From assembly GCA_949126835.1 (NCBI GenBank), contig OX421494.1, positions 3,665,201-3,729,200 on the forward strand: 64,000 nucleotides of DNA. Direction: 5' to 3'. Shown in pieces: positions 25,735 through 37,379 of the stretch (positions are counted from its first letter, which is position 1; each line of letters opens with the position of its first letter). Under the pieces are notes generated by a model that was not told the origin of the DNA, ran no database searches, and saw only the letters and a list, made by a program, of their open reading frames with translations. The position numbers were made by a program, and so were the translations under genes. This DNA is from Anisus vortex. Its lineage: Eukaryota; Mollusca; Gastropoda; Planorbidae.

Positions 25735-25878
25735 TAGTAAATGACCCTCGGACCAAGCTGTTCATAGGGCTGGTGAAGCAGCAGTCACCAGTTTCTGTGG
25801 CCACGGCTTCACCAGGATTCGAACCCAGGACCTTCGGATCGCCAGTCGAACGCTCTGCCGCTCGGCTACCGTGTCCCG
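25735..25878 (-). mobile_element. SINE-A copy, inverted, internally deleted
   Basis: Plus strand reads ggaccaagctgttcatagggctgg, gtttctgtggccacgg, then ggattcgaacccaggacc and ctctgccgctcggctaccgtg, which is box B and box A in inverse order. The middle of the body is missing. Confidence 0.85.
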
Positions 25879-26345
25879 TATTTAGTTATCTTTATAGTAA
25901 TTTAAATGCTGAATTCAATGGTGAAAACCGTTTTAAAATCGAAGAAATAGTCTCTTAACTATGTGTGTATTACTGTAGCCCCTGCCTGAAACCTAATTTT
26001 AAGAAATTTTAATTTTAATATTTTGCTTTTATAGAAGAAACAATACAGGGTGTTACTTTTAAAATATTTTTTATATAATTTATAATTATTTTTAGAACAA
26101 AAAAAACCCACAGAAATGTGCAGAAATAAATATTTTGAAATTATCAAAATCCGAAAATCCATATTTGACACCACTACGACATATTTTTGGCTGTAGCTCA
26201 AAATAGCTTGAGGCACAAAGCGACTCAATTCTTGGTTGATGATCACCTTTCATTTTATAACTGTTAGCTTATATAAGGAGCATTTTAAATACAACGACAC
26301 ATTGTTTTTACTGTACTCTTACCGAGTTTTAACAAAGAGAAAATC
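25879..26345. other. Interval without recognised gene
   Basis: AT-rich. A 95-codon minus frame (25959-26246) is Lys/Phe/Tyr-rich with no motif. Confidence 0.5.
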
Positions 26346-26432
26346 TTAACCCTTACAGTCCCGGGCGCGTATATAGCGGAACTGAAAGCAGCATAGATAG
26401 AAGTAGGTCGGTACCGGTACAGGAAGAGTTAA
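26346..26432 (+). mobile_element. Tiny piggyBac-like MITE flanked by TTAA
   Basis: TTAA, CCCTTACAGTCCCGGGCGCG and the shared body, ending aggaagag then TTAA. It is 87 bp because of an extra gtaccg-like duplication near the right end. Confidence 0.7.
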
Positions 26433-26511
26433 CTTTGTTGTGAGTTCGTAAAACAACCTTCATGAGTCTAGAAGGGAAAATTCGGATAATGCTTCCGATA
26501 GACTTATTACA

Positions 26512-26650
26512 TGTATAAGTTTACAGAGGTTCCTTCTAGATAGAAGATTTTACGTCCAATAGACCCAAAAACTCCTGCAGGGCGGCAGGGCTACGACCCG
26601 GGCCGTTTTGTTGACATTCCGATGAATTAACCGCAGAACCAGCCGGTCTC
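26512..26650 (-). mobile_element. SINE-B copy with a tRNA-like head, inverted
   Basis: On the minus strand a head with tggttctgcggttaattc and gggtcgtagccctg precedes taaaatcttct, tagaaggaacctctgtaa. Same family as 11434 and 29607. Confidence 0.65.
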
Positions 26651-26688
26651 AATTTTCAATATTTCGTTGACATTTTTAAATATTTGCC

Positions 26689-26772
26689 CCTGCAAATAAC
26701 ACACTTGAAAATAACACTCTTGCAAATATCACGCTTGCAAATACCACACTTGCAAATAACACACTTGCAAAT
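26689..26772. repeat. 15-bp tandem repeat
   Basis: About six imperfect copies of cacacttgcaaataa. Confidence 0.85.
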
Positions 26773-27549
26773 ATTTCAGAATAAGAAACACATTTGATAA
26801 AGAAATTAATACATTTGACAATGACCCAGATAATTAATTAATTTGATGAAGACATTTAAATCTAGGAGCAACTTACGATAATTAAAGGATTTCTTTATAA
26901 TAGGGCAACTTACAGGTATAACTTTACCAACCAGTAACAAATACCTGTCTAATTAATCTGATTGGCTGCATCCAAGCACCTTATGTATTTCTTCCCTTGG
27001 GGCACTATTATCTAACTTTCTCCGCATATGTTACTAATAGATAATGTTTCGTTCTCTTTCCTAAGCTTTCACTGCTAGCTAGCCGAGACAAGGTTTTTTA
27101 GAGTCTAGTCTTCTTCTTCTTCCTTCTCAATATTAATTAATGGAGGGGTTCAAACAATAAGGCCTTTAGCTATGGTGAATTGCAAGGTGGTTTCCAGGTC
27201 ATGCGCTCCAGGCCTGCCCACTTTACACAAAAAAAAAGCTCGCAACAGGTTCTGACCGCAAATGACCCTCACCACCGACATTACGATCTATTCATACACT
27301 GCAATTTATATACAGCAGCTGTTTGTTGTTGTTTTTTTTATGTCACACATTTCTTTCTATGACTAATGTACATAAAGAAGTAAAAGTTTGTAAACAAACT
27401 ATAAACTGATTTGTTAGTTACATAAATATATTGCGTGGAAGCACATGACAATAGCTAATAAGTGAACTAATTTTGTGACTAGACTCTGTACACTGTTGGG
27501 AAAATACTCTCGGTTGCTTTTAATAGTCCCCCCCCCCCCCCTGGGATCG
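26773..27549. other. Interval without recognised gene
   Basis: AT-rich. A C13-type homopolymer lies at about 27529. The 60-codon frame at 27180-27362 has no motif. Confidence 0.5.
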
Positions 27550-27712
27550 GTGTAAGTGACAATGGCTTACTAGGGGATTGTGTGACCATAACAATGCCCA
27601 GCTTCCTTTACATTAGCCAATAAATATTAAGGTCCTTATAAGAGAGGAGGATTCAAACCCGAAACCTTCAAAATTGGCATTCTTCTGCGCTCTCTGTGCC
27701 ACGTATAAATCG
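27550..27712 (-). mobile_element. SINE-A relic, inverted
   Basis: Plus-strand aggggattgtgtgacc, acaatgcccagctt and gattcaaacccgaaacctt match the inverted body and box B. The head is decayed. Confidence 0.55.
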
Positions 27713-27740
27713 ATCATACATACATACAGGGCCTATATGG

Positions 27741-28012
27741 AGGCATGGTGGCCGAGCGGCAGCGCGTTCGACTGGCGTACCGAAGGTCCTGGGTTGGAAT
27801 CCTGGTTAAGGCTAGGACTCGAGGATGTCCCTGAGTCTACCCATCTCTGATGGGTATCTGACATAAGTTGAGGTAAAGTAAAGGCGGCCGGCGCTGTGCT
27901 GGCCTCACCCCCCCCCCCCCCTAGTAATCCGTGGCCACCGAAACTGGTGAACGCTGCTTCACCGGCCCTATGGATAAATTTGGTCCGACGGAATACTTTA
28001 CTTTACTTTTAC
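27741..28012 (+). mobile_element. SINE-A copy
   Basis: Very clear: ggcatggtggccgagcggc (box A), gggttggaatcc (box B, one change), gagtctacccatctctgat, tggccaccgaaactggtg, ccggccctatgg, and tail actttactttactttt. A C12-type run sits at 27907, where relatives have acacaatcc. Confidence 0.92.
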
Positions 28013-28106
28013 ATATATAGAGAGAGAGATACTTCATATTAGGATTGAGAATCCACTGGTTATATATTGTTGAGGTTAAGGCGGGGCTTATGAGAAGATG
28101 TAGGAG

Positions 28107-28215
28107 GATGGTTGGAGGAATGTGGTCGCTTGATTTAGAAGAAAATTATCTGAAGATGGTTGGAGGAATGTGGTCGCTTGATTTAGAAGAAAATTATCTG
28201 AAGATGGTTGGAAGA
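28107..28215 (+). repeat. 48-bp tandem repeat (two copies and a partial)
   Basis: gatggttggaggaatgtgg begins at 28107 and 28155, and a third partial begins at 28203. The two full copies are identical. A 68-codon frame (28045-28251) runs through them and so repeats a 16-residue segment, but nothing supports it as a gene. Confidence 0.85.
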
Positions 28216-28299
28216 ATGAAGTCTAAGAATGGTCTTTTATATTACGTGTGACGTTTTAACGAAGGAACGCTGTGAAAAACATATTGCTGTGGACAGCTG

Positions 28300-28740
28300 A
28301 AGAAATGGAAAGAGAGACAGAGATTAAATAGCTAGAGAGGAAGGTATAGAAGAGATCACAAGGGGGAGGGGGAGCAAGAGAACGAGAGAAAAAAAAACGA
28401 GAGAAAGAAACAGAGGTGGATGGGAGAAAGGAAGAGACAAGGAAGAAAGATAGGTAGAGATATAAAGACAGAAAGATAGAAAACTAGAAGATAAGATAGA
28501 GAAGGAATGAAGGATAGAGAAATAAGAAGAGATATTATAAAGGCTAAATAGTAAGGAAGGGAGAGGAAGAAAGATAAAAAGGAAGAAAGAGACCGAGAGA
28601 TAAAGAGATAAATATGAGGAGATTGAAAAAGCGAAAGGGGAGGAGGGAGAGAGATAAGATGGTAGTGAGAGAGAGAGAAAGTGAGATTCAGAGAGAGAGA
28701 GATTTAGAGAGAGCGGAAGTGAGCTTGAAATTGCTTTTAA
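28300..28740. repeat. Purine-rich (GAGA/GGAA) low-complexity block
   Basis: About 440 bp of mostly G and A on the plus strand. The 143-codon minus frame here is Ser/Leu-rich low complexity and is rejected as a gene. Confidence 0.9.
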
Positions 28741-29112
28741 ATGTAACGTTAGCATGCAGTCATGACAAGAAATGTAACGTTAGCATGCTTTCATTCATGA
28801 CAAGAAAAATTCGTTTGAATTCTGGTAGATTTAAAATCCAGATATACCCAATGAGAAAAAAAAACGACAACATGGATTCTAAGTAAGTTGGAAGAGTGGG
28901 GAAGTTAATTAGTGGCATACTACTTTGAAGTCAAGAAGTTTGGGAATTTTTAAATCAGTGTTGTTTTTTTTTTAAACATGACTTTTCATTCACCCCATGA
29001 ATGTCGCAGATGTTCGGAAGACTTGAAAAAATAAACAAAGTAATTAAAATTTTATGTTTGAAATATCAATATTTGGAAGTCTGTGAAGAAAAACATAATA
29101 CTACCTTAGCTT
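28741..29112. other. Interval without recognised gene
   Basis: A short direct repeat, gaaatgtaacgttagcatgc, occurs around 28740 and 28770. Otherwise nothing was recognised. Confidence 0.5.
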
Positions 29113-29205
29113 ATATATTAAAGACGCTCCTTTTATAAAGAAGATTATTGCGTCCTACGCTCATCCGTGTCTTGTCTTGCATTTTGATTAGTGTTGTAAA
29201 TGGTG
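29113..29205 (-). mobile_element. SINE-B copy, inverted
   Basis: Reverse complement carries gcgtaggacgcaataatctt, then cttctttataaaagg and agcgtcttta. The tRNA-like head is absent and the tail is short. Confidence 0.7.
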
Positions 29206-29606
29206 TAAAGTAACTGGATTTTCTGTTTTGTTCAGGCAACCCATTGCATGCCTGGCTACCACTCGGGAAGTAAGAGTTCTTATATGCATTTGTTCTCGCG
29301 TAAGGGATGATAAAAGTGTTTTTGTCCTTATGTTTATCTGAGCATTGCAACAGATTGTTATTGGGTTGTATTTCAAAATTAGATTTTATACCTTATTTAT
29401 TATTACTACTTTACTTTTTGCTCATAATAAAATAACTCTTAGATGGAAATCATAACAACTTTAGAATAATCATTCTCATTTTGATCGCAACACGAAGGAA
29501 AGTCGACAATATCTTGTAAACAACCGAGTCTTTAACAAAAACATTTTGTTTAAGTAGTCTATTAATTAAATCCAGCTTTTGGTAAGAGAGTTTATAGCGA
29601 ATATAT
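29206..29606. other. Interval without recognised gene
   Basis: Open frames of 79-96 codons overlap SINE-B sequence and show no domain. Confidence 0.45.
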
Positions 29607-29725
29607 TGACTTATAAGTTTACAGACATTCCTTCTAGATAGAGGATTACTACGTTCTGGGCCCAAAACTTCTGTAAGGCGGCAGGGATTGGTCTGTGGCA
29701 GGGCTAGAGCCCGAACCGTTGAATA
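29607..29725 (-). mobile_element. SINE-B copy, inverted
   Basis: Plus strand reads ttataagtttacagacattc, cttctagatagag, then ggcggcaggg and gggctagagcccgaac (box-B-like on the minus strand). Confidence 0.65.
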
Positions 29726-30242
29726 GTCTTTTTTCTTCAAATCTTTTTTTCACATATTTTTTTCAAAACGCCTAAGGTCAGACAATGGTGTCTATTTATG
29801 TCACTGAAGTCACGTGCCTATATTATTATGAAAGAGTCGTCAATCTACGTCAGTTATTTCATAGGTCAGTGAATTAATAGACCGACGCTCTTATCAGCTG
29901 TAAAACATAACGCGCTGTGTTCAGATGGAAACATTGTAATCAAACAAACGACTATGGCTGGTTTCTACTTTTGGTTTTTGTTTGTTTTTGTATAGCAGAT
30001 GTGCTTGGTATGCCAGTTGGGCGTTATGGGAATTATTTCCTTGCCAAATCCAGAAATTAATCATTTCTATGCGCTGCGAGACACGGGTTGAGCACAATAC
30101 GTAATAACCACTTTGTGGGCGCGCGCACATGCAAATATGGAGAGCCACACGACCACCGCGAGACTTGTATAATTCACGTGCAGTACTGTAAATATGGACT
30201 GAATTTCGGCCCCATGTGTCAACAATACTAATATGTTTCAAA
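29726..30242. other. Interval without recognised gene
   Basis: No supported feature. The 106-codon minus frame at 29921-30241 has no motif I recognise. Confidence 0.45.
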
Positions 30243-30404
30243 CAGTGCCTTTACAAGCTTATGTAGCGCACCAGGTTAAACGTTTCAGTGCCGCCCTCTT
30301 GCATACTGTAAAGGCTTGTTTAGAGATATATTTGCCATAATTAGTCTACATTTGCCGTCCCAGGCCATATGCCCCCTTCTGCCCTCCCCTTTGTGAGTGC
30401 ACTG
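30243..30404. mobile_element. Short MITE (family shared with 51635)
   Basis: 162 bp starting CAGTGCCTTTACAAGC and ending GTGAGTGCACTG. Flanking 8-mers gtttcaaa and gtttcaag match 7 of 8, as for a hAT insertion. It is closely similar to 51635-51813 throughout. Confidence 0.75.
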
Positions 30405-30599
30405 GTTTCAAGCCCTCGGCCCATAACCATCAAAATTTTTTTTAAAGAATCCTGCACTTTCAGCCCCTGCTATGTTACGTTTTCGCATAGTAGTACTGTC
30501 TTTGTTGGTTCTTTGTTTATATGTTTTTTGTCTATGTTTTTGAATGACGTAAGACTAATTTTCATATCTATTCATAATATGTTTTAAAGTGCCATAATT

Positions 30600-30715
30600 T
30601 TGGGGTTATTTCGCACCGGTGTATAAGTCGCACTTTTTTTTACAGAAAATTTCGACAAAAAGTAGGGGTGCGACTTATACACCGGTGCGACTTATACGCG
30701 AGTATATACGGTAAT
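30600..30715. repeat. Inverted repeat with TAAGTCGCAC arms
   Basis: Left arm gcaccggtgtataagtcgcac and right arm gtgcgacttatacaccggtgc enclose a T/A-rich loop. A second outer gcgacttatacgcg follows on the right. It would fold as a long hairpin. Similar fold-back sequences are common mobile repeats in animals; the family is not named here. Confidence 0.75.
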
Positions 30716-30751
30716 TTAAACTAAAACAGAAAAATGGAAAACACAGAAATT

Positions 30752-31026
30752 GGCCACGGTGGCCGAGCGGCAGCGCATTCGGCTGGCGTACCGAAGGTTC
30801 TGTGTTCGTATTCTAGTGAAAGCTAGGATTTGTTCCCGGGTCTGGACGGTTTCCCTGAGTCCTCCCAGCTCTGATGGGTTTCTGACTTTGTTTGGGGTCA
30901 AGTAAATGCGGCTGGGCGTTGTGCTAGCCACATAATCCCCTAGTATGCCGTGGCCACAGAAACTGGTGAACGCTGCTTCACCGGCCCTATGGATCAATTT
31001 GGTCCGACGGGATACTTTACTTACTT
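30752..31026 (+). mobile_element. SINE-A copy
   Basis: ggccacggtggccgagcggc and gtgttcgtattct (degraded box B), ccagctctgatgg, agtatgccgtggccacag, ccggccctatggatc, and tail gatactttacttactta. Confidence 0.9.
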
Positions 31027-32621
31027 AATAGTTTTACCAACATGTGGGATTTATCTGGTATGGTCTCGGTAATGTGGGGACCTTAAAGTATAGACTTCAA
31101 TCTATATTATATAGACCTTCATGTGTAGACTGTTATGTAAAGAATGACCTTTACGTTAGGACCTTAATGTAGAGACTCTTTCAAAAGAACCATCTTTCAG
31201 CCAGGAAATACAATGGCTCAATAGCTGACTCCTAAATAATAGGCCTACATTTTTCTTGTATGATAAATGGTATGATAGTGTGCGTGAATGTCTATTGTGT
31301 TTGAGTACAAATGGTTCTTTAATATTGTTTTAGGTATGCTGAAAGACGGAATTTATGTAATCAAGTCAATTTTCCATTTATTTGGATCAATAAAACAATC
31401 TTATCTTATCTTATCTTATTGTCCTCAACATATAGACCTTAATGTATAGTCCTTACTGTATAGACAATCTTGTATTGTCCTTAATGAATGAACCTTTGTG
31501 TACAGAAATTAATTGCTTAGACCTTAATGAAAACACCTTAATTGTATAGTCTTAAAGTTTAGACCTTTTTGTATTGTCCTTAATGCTTAGACCTTGATGA
31601 ATAAATCCTTAATTTTATAGGGCGTCATGTATTGACCTTTATGTGTAGACATTTGTTTACATAACTTACTGTATAGACCTTAACGAAATCCCGGATATAG
31701 TAAACAAAAAGTTACTCACCATTGTAATAAAACTCCAGGCTATTAGTTCCAGTTCAGTGAATTTCATGCATAAATTTCATTTCTATTATCTTTTATCCAT
31801 TTATCCAAACATTTGAAAATCAACAACGAGTCTTGTTTCTAAATATAGATTCTATAATACTATATTAATATATTTCCTCCTTTTTCGCTGTCCTGCGCTA
31901 CGGTCACGGATGTGAATTCTATAGACAACGTATATATATAAAAAAAAGTGTTTTTTCGTTTCTTTACTTCTCTTGCCGTCCTTATTGTCGACGCGGATTT
32001 AACCCCGACAAAAACAGAAAAGCGAGGTGTTTTAAAGCGTGAGCAGACTAAAGCCCGCACGCCCGACTAGCGAGAGTGAGCCACGCTGCGACCGTATCAC
32101 CAGCTACTGCATTTTTGTGTTTGTTGTTTCGTTTCTAAGTTTCTTAATTTAACACTGTTGCTCATTTCGTGTTTTTTTTATATATTTTCTCTCCCTCGAG
32201 AGGTTTGTGGAAATTCGTTAAAGATTTCATCACAAGTTTTTTTGTGAATGGATAAAAATTAGATTTAAAGAGCACGTTCTGTTGATAATTAGCCTTTCAT
32301 GTTGTTGAGTTTTTGTATGATGGTTATCTCTCCATTATAGGCTATTTATAGATTCTAAAGCTTACAAGAAAGGTCAAAGTATATCATTATTTAAGTTAAT
32401 TTATAGACCTGGTTCATTATACCATAATAAAGTAGGCTCTATAACATGGTATTTTTAAAACGTATATTAATAATAATAATGGTTCTCTTTTTTATATTAT
32501 AGGTCTAAAGCGTGGAAATAGCATTGTGCGTCTGTTTTAGTGGCCTTCGTAAACGATAGGATTGTGAGGCCAAGACAAAGCCCTACATACTTTTTTTTAT
32601 TTTCCTACAACTAGTCTAGGC
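31027..32621. other. Interval without recognised gene; degenerate short repeats
   Basis: From about 31075 to 31690 the words accttaatgtatag and tagacctt recur irregularly, probably an old decayed tandem repeat. At 31396 caatcttatcttatcttatc looks like an inverted GATAA SINE tail. Around 32520-32600 an inverted SINE-A relic may be present. Confidence 0.45.
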
Positions 32622-32810
32622 CAGGGGTGAGCAACCTAAGGTACGCTTGCTAAACTTGACAGGCAGAGAAATTTTCAATGGCACGCGGAAGAACCCTGAA
32701 AAGGCATCTCTATAAGAAATTATTTGCTAGAGCAGGATGAATTTTAGACTGTTGGTGCGCTGAATCAATTATGAATCCTACTTTGGCACTTGAGTGTTGA
32801 AAGGTTTCTA
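32622..32810. mobile_element. Decayed short hAT-N1 copy, inverted
   Basis: Starts CAGGGGTGAGCAACC, preceded by gtctaggc. The order of internal words (ttttcaatggcacgcg, then ttagactgttgg and gcgctgaatc) is the reverse of the copy at 3959. The far end is degraded near 32810. Confidence 0.6.
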
Positions 32811-32967
32811 AAAAGATATAATGTCATTTAAAACATGCACTCCTTTTGAACAGTGAAGAAAAGCTTTAAGACGCGATATAGACATAGGTTCATATTTTAG
32901 AACATGGCAATAACACAGCGACCCTTACAAAAACTTACATACGCTTTCCACTTTCCCATTCGTAAAT

Positions 32968-33259
32968 CCATAGACTATAATAGGATGGGCCGCTTGCTCT
33001 ATTTTTAGAGCTTATATGTTCTTTTTTTCTGTGCGCATCCAATAACGCTGTCTTAAATTACTTCTACGCTCTACGTCTGCCTAAAGGTTTCCGATGTATA
33101 CAAATTTCGATTTTAATTTCTTATTGAGAAAATCATAGCGGTGAAATAAAACGGAAGTGTGCAATACAAAAGAGAATCGAAAATTCCGAAAAGAAGTTAT
33201 TCGAGTCATCGAATAGCAGAAATATTAAAGCCATCGGTCCATCTTATTGTAGTCTTTGG
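32968..33259. mobile_element. MITE-1 copy with a perfect 5-bp duplication
   Basis: Starts ccatagactataataggatg, ends cttattgtagtctttgg, and is flanked on both sides by TAAAT. This copy best defines the 5-bp target duplication of the family. Confidence 0.88.
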
Positions 33260-33993
33260 TAAATCAAACTAAAGCTTCTATAGCTTTACTATTAACACAT
33301 GCGTGCGTTGGAAGGCCTGTGCGTTTTTGCACACATCAAAAGTGCCTGTCAACACATGCTCTTCCCGTGCCAATCATGATGTGTCATTCCGGCCGTGTCA
33401 TTTTGACATTGAGTGTCATATGCAACAGTTGCGTGAACAATCTGACCCGTGAAATAACGACACATGCCCACACTGAGTAGCTAATGAATCCGCTACTGGA
33501 AATGCACAACATAACGTGTGTTATGAAGTTATGTAGGCTTATATTTTAAAAAAAATGAATCCCATTGACTACTTCTCAAATGTCAACATCTGTGGTGGTT
33601 GTGTTTGTATTTAGTATTGTTCGTTGTTATGGATTGTTGTTGATTTTTGTTATTGCTGCTTTATTGGTTGTTGTTATGTTGGTTGTTGCTATGCACCGTC
33701 GACTTTGCGGGTAAGGGGGGGGGGATGGAACGAGATTGTCTGATGAACATTTGAAAGCAATAATTATCTTGATTGGATAAGCAATTCCAAACCAAACAGT
33801 GATAATATCTTGAAAGCCATAGGTCAGTTTCAGAAATCTCACAAACCTTTTTTTTTTGCTGCTTAGTTTATGAGATTCGAATATTGAATATGTACACAAT
33901 AGATCTATCTATCTTTGTGATAACATCGCATTCATACAACTTTATTGATAACTTTTTAGTAAATAAAAATGCTCTGCGAGCTTACATTATGTA
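33260..33993. other. Interval without recognised gene
   Basis: Contains gttgttgtt-rich sequence (33600-33690) and a G9 run at about 33716. Frames of 74-90 codons have no motif. Confidence 0.5.
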
Positions 33994-34180
33994 CAGTGGC
34001 GTAGCTAGGGTGGGGGAGGGGGGTCTAAATTCAAAAGTCCCCCGGGCCCCTAATTGAAGGGGGCCTCCAAAGGAGTGTCCGAAATGTTTTTTTTCTCATG
34101 TCATAATGTCGAATGTCAAAATGCAGGGGCCACTAAAGAGGCCAAGCCCCCCGGGCCCCCAAAATCCTCCAACGGCACTG
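33994..34180. mobile_element. Short MITE (CAGTGGCGTAGCTAGG family)
   Basis: 187 bp from CAGTGGCGTAGCTAGG to AACGGCACTG, flanked by a perfect 8-bp duplication ATTATGTA. The G/C-rich interior (cccccgggcccc) contrasts with its surroundings. 8-bp duplications and CAG/CTG ends suggest hAT. Confidence 0.85.
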
Positions 34181-34209
34181 ATTATGTATAGTGGTAGAGC
34201 TATTCACAT

Positions 34210-34212
34210 AGA

Positions 34213-34247
<35 letters not shown>

Positions 34248-34248
34248 G
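34210..34248. repeat. (ATT)n microsatellite
   Basis: About 12 uninterrupted trinucleotide units. Confidence 0.95.
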
Positions 34249-34449
34249 TGCCAAAGTGTGTTGTTAAGAAAACAGGAAACAGTTGTCTTTCTCCACGTCT
34301 GTTGGTTGCCATTGGCGTAATTTTCCTAATTTACATTTTACACAAATATTTAGGTTTATGGAGATTTCACGTTTAATACATCAGGGGCGAAATCACGTGT
34401 TATTGTAGTTGATAGTAGAAGTATGGAAGAGGGGAGGGGGGGAGTAAGC

Positions 34450-34990
34450 AAAAGTAAAAGAAAACAGGAAAAAATATTTGTTTGTTTTTTTTTGTTTGTG
34501 TGTTTATTTTAAAGTAAGCAAAAACTATAAAACAGAGAAAATTAAAATAAAATCGAAACAAAATATCAAATTAAAGAAGAAAAGAATAAAGTCAGAAAAA
34601 GATTTTTAACAAAATAAAGAGATGGAAAAGAAGGTTCAAGATTGGGAAAAGATGGAACAAAAAAATGAAAATAAGTAAAAAAAAATATACAAAATACGAT
34701 AAGAAGAGAAAAAATGTAAGAAAGACAGAATATAAGAGAAGAAAAAATTGAAAGAAATTTTTTTTTTGTAAAAGTAATAACTGCCAACAAAAAGGAAAGA
34801 AAAAAAAATTGCAAAAAGAAAAAAGTTAAAAAGTAAAAACAACAACTAGGAAAGATGAAAGAAATCAAACTTAAAAATTTTATTGAAAATAAGAATCTGC
34901 GAAAAGTAAGAAAGAAAAAAAAACGAAACAAAAAGTTAACAATAAAATAAAAGAAGAAACTTTTTAAAAACCTATAGATAGCACTGAAAG
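34450..34990. repeat. A-rich purine low-complexity block
   Basis: Mostly A with G (gaaaaa, aaagaa) on the plus strand. The 121- and 69-codon minus frames are Phe/Ser/Leu-rich low complexity and are rejected. Confidence 0.85.
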
Positions 34991-35009
34991 AAAATGTCGT
35001 TAAAAGTGA

Positions 35010-36680
35010 CTCTTTCTCTCTCTCTCTCTAATTCTCTCTCTCTCTCTTTAATTCTCTCTCTCTCTCTCTAATTCTCTCTCTCTAATTCTCTCTCTCTCTT
35101 TAATTCTCTCTCTCTCTAATTCTCTCTCTCTAATTCTCTCTCTCTCTCTAATTCTCTCTCTCTCTTTAATTCTCTCTCTCTCTCTAATTCTCTCTCTCTA
35201 ATTCTCTCTCTCTCTCTTTAATTTTCTCTCTCTCTCTAATTCTCTATCTCTCTAATTCTCTCTCTAATTCTCTCTCTCATTCTCTCTCTCTCTCTAATTC
35301 TCTCTCTCTCTAATTCTCTCTCTCTTTAATTCTCTCTCTCTAATTCTCTCTCTCTAATTCTCTCTCTCTAATTCTCTCTCTCTAATTCTCTCTCTCCCTC
35401 TCTCTCTAATTCTCTCTCTCTAATTCTCTCTCTCTAATTCTCTCTCTCTAATTCTCTATCTCTAATACTCTCTCTCTAATTCTCTCTCTCCCTCTCTCTC
35501 TAATTCTCTCTGTCTAATTCTCTCTCTCTAATTCTCTCTCTCTATTTCTCTCTCTCTAATTCTCTCTCTCTAATTCTCTCTCTCTAATTCCATCTCTCTC
35601 TAATTCTCTCTCTCTAATTCTCTTTCTCTAATTCTCTCTCTCTAATTCTCTCTCTCTCTCTCTAATTCTCTCTCTCTAATTCTCTCTCTCATTAGCTCTC
35701 TCTCTCTCTAATTCTCTCTCTCTTTCTCTCTAATTCTCTCTCTCTCTAATTCTCTCACTCTCTCTAATTCTCTCTCTCTCTCTAATTCTCTCTCTCTCTA
35801 ATTCTCTCTCTCTAATTCTCTCTCTCTCTCTAATTCTCTCTCTCATTAGCTCTCTCTCTCTAATTATCTCTCTCTCTTTCTCTCTAATTCTCTCTCTCTC
35901 TCTAATTCTCTCTCTCTCTCTAATTCTCTCTCTCTAATTCTCTCTCTCTAATTCTCTCTCTCTCTCTCATTAGCTCTCTCTCTCTCTAATTCTCTCTCTC
36001 TTTCTCTCTAATTCTCTCTCTCTCTAATTCTCTCACTCTCTCTAATTCTCTCTCTCTCTCATTAGCTCTCTCTCTCTCTAATTCTCTCTCTCTCTTTCTC
36101 TCTAATTCTCTCTCTCTAATTCTCTCACTCTCTCTAATTCTCTCTCTCTCTCTCATTAGCTCTCTCTCTCTCATTCTCTCTCTCTCTCTTTCTCTCTAAT
36201 TCTCTCTCTCTCTAATTCTCTCACTCTCTCTAATTCTCTCTCTCTCATTAGCTCTCTCTCTCTAATTCTCTCTCTCTCTCTTTCTCTCTAATTCTCTCTC
36301 TCTAATTCTCTCACTCTCTCTAATTCTCTCTCTCTCTCATTAGCTCTCTCTCTCTCTAATTCTCTCTCTCACTTTCTCTCTAATTCTCTCTCTCTCTCTA
36401 ATTCTCTCACTCTCTCTAATTATCTCTCTCTCTCATTCTCTCTCTCTCTCTCTAACTCCCTCTCTCTCTTTAACTCCCACTTTCTCTTTAACTCTCTAAG
36501 ATGGTGACCCAGTAGTATCTATGGCTCAACTCTCACCCTCTCTCTCTCTGTCTTTAATATCGCTCTCTAATTCTCTCTCTAACTCAACTCTCTCACACAC
36601 TCTCTCTATCTCTCTTTAATATCGCTCTCTAACTCTCTCTCTAACTCAACCCTCTCACTCTCTCTCTCTCTCAGTATAAG
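35010..36680. repeat. CT-rich microsatellite/minisatellite
   Basis: About 1.65 kb of (TC)n with regular interruptions taattctctc and, from about 35690, cattagctctc. The second half shows repeated larger blocks combining cattagctc, ctttctctc and tctcactctc. A short unique piece (gatggtgacccagtag) sits at about 36500. Confidence 0.95.
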
Positions 36681-37379
36681 AACGTCATATTGAAAACAAT
36701 AATATATTTTTTTTATTATTTATCAAGTATAAGTATAATCAAGGAATATCCTTGATGGCGCACCTAATCAATAAATGATGTGTTGTCTGTGTTGTCTGTA
36801 TCTAGAGGTAGTACGGTACTGCATAGTACCGGTACCGGTACTCTTGGTAAACAAATACCTCCATTCTTAATTAGTGTTTTTCTTATTGTTTCTTGAGAAC
36901 AGATACAGTGCATCTTTCTCATTTCTATTACAAAAACCATCAGAGGGACATAATGGCATTGTGCAGGCCACAAAATCTTCTTAAATTTGAAAGACTTGGC
37001 TAAGCGTCCAGTATTTATGTGATGTGGTTGTTTTTTTTTTATGTTGGCGACCGTAAAGTTTAAACTTGTTTCGCAAGATGTACATTGCGGTCTACGGTTG
37101 AGAAAGTGTTAATGATGGCAAAGGTAATAATTAATTGTAGTTTTAATTGAAATTGGACAGTGTCGTAGTTTGCATAATTTATACTTAAAAGATAGACAAT
37201 GCTAAGACAATCAGCTACAGGGATATAAAGATAGATTGGCTAACTGTGAGATCGATAATGCACTCTATCGATTTATTTGGCTCAGTGTATTTGTAATGTG
37301 TACTCCTTAAAACCTCGGAACAAAAATAATTCACCTACCTAGTCATCTGCATCTGATTGCAGAAGTGAATTGTGCTTTT
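36681..37379. other. Interval without recognised gene
   Basis: AT-rich, with no delimited feature. Confidence 0.5.

Noticed and set aside
28324..28755. 143-codon minus-strand frame
   Set aside because: Ser/Leu/Phe-rich low complexity from a purine-rich block; no domain and no splice or start context.
34566..34931. 121-codon minus-strand frame
   Set aside because: Phe-rich low complexity from an A-rich tract.
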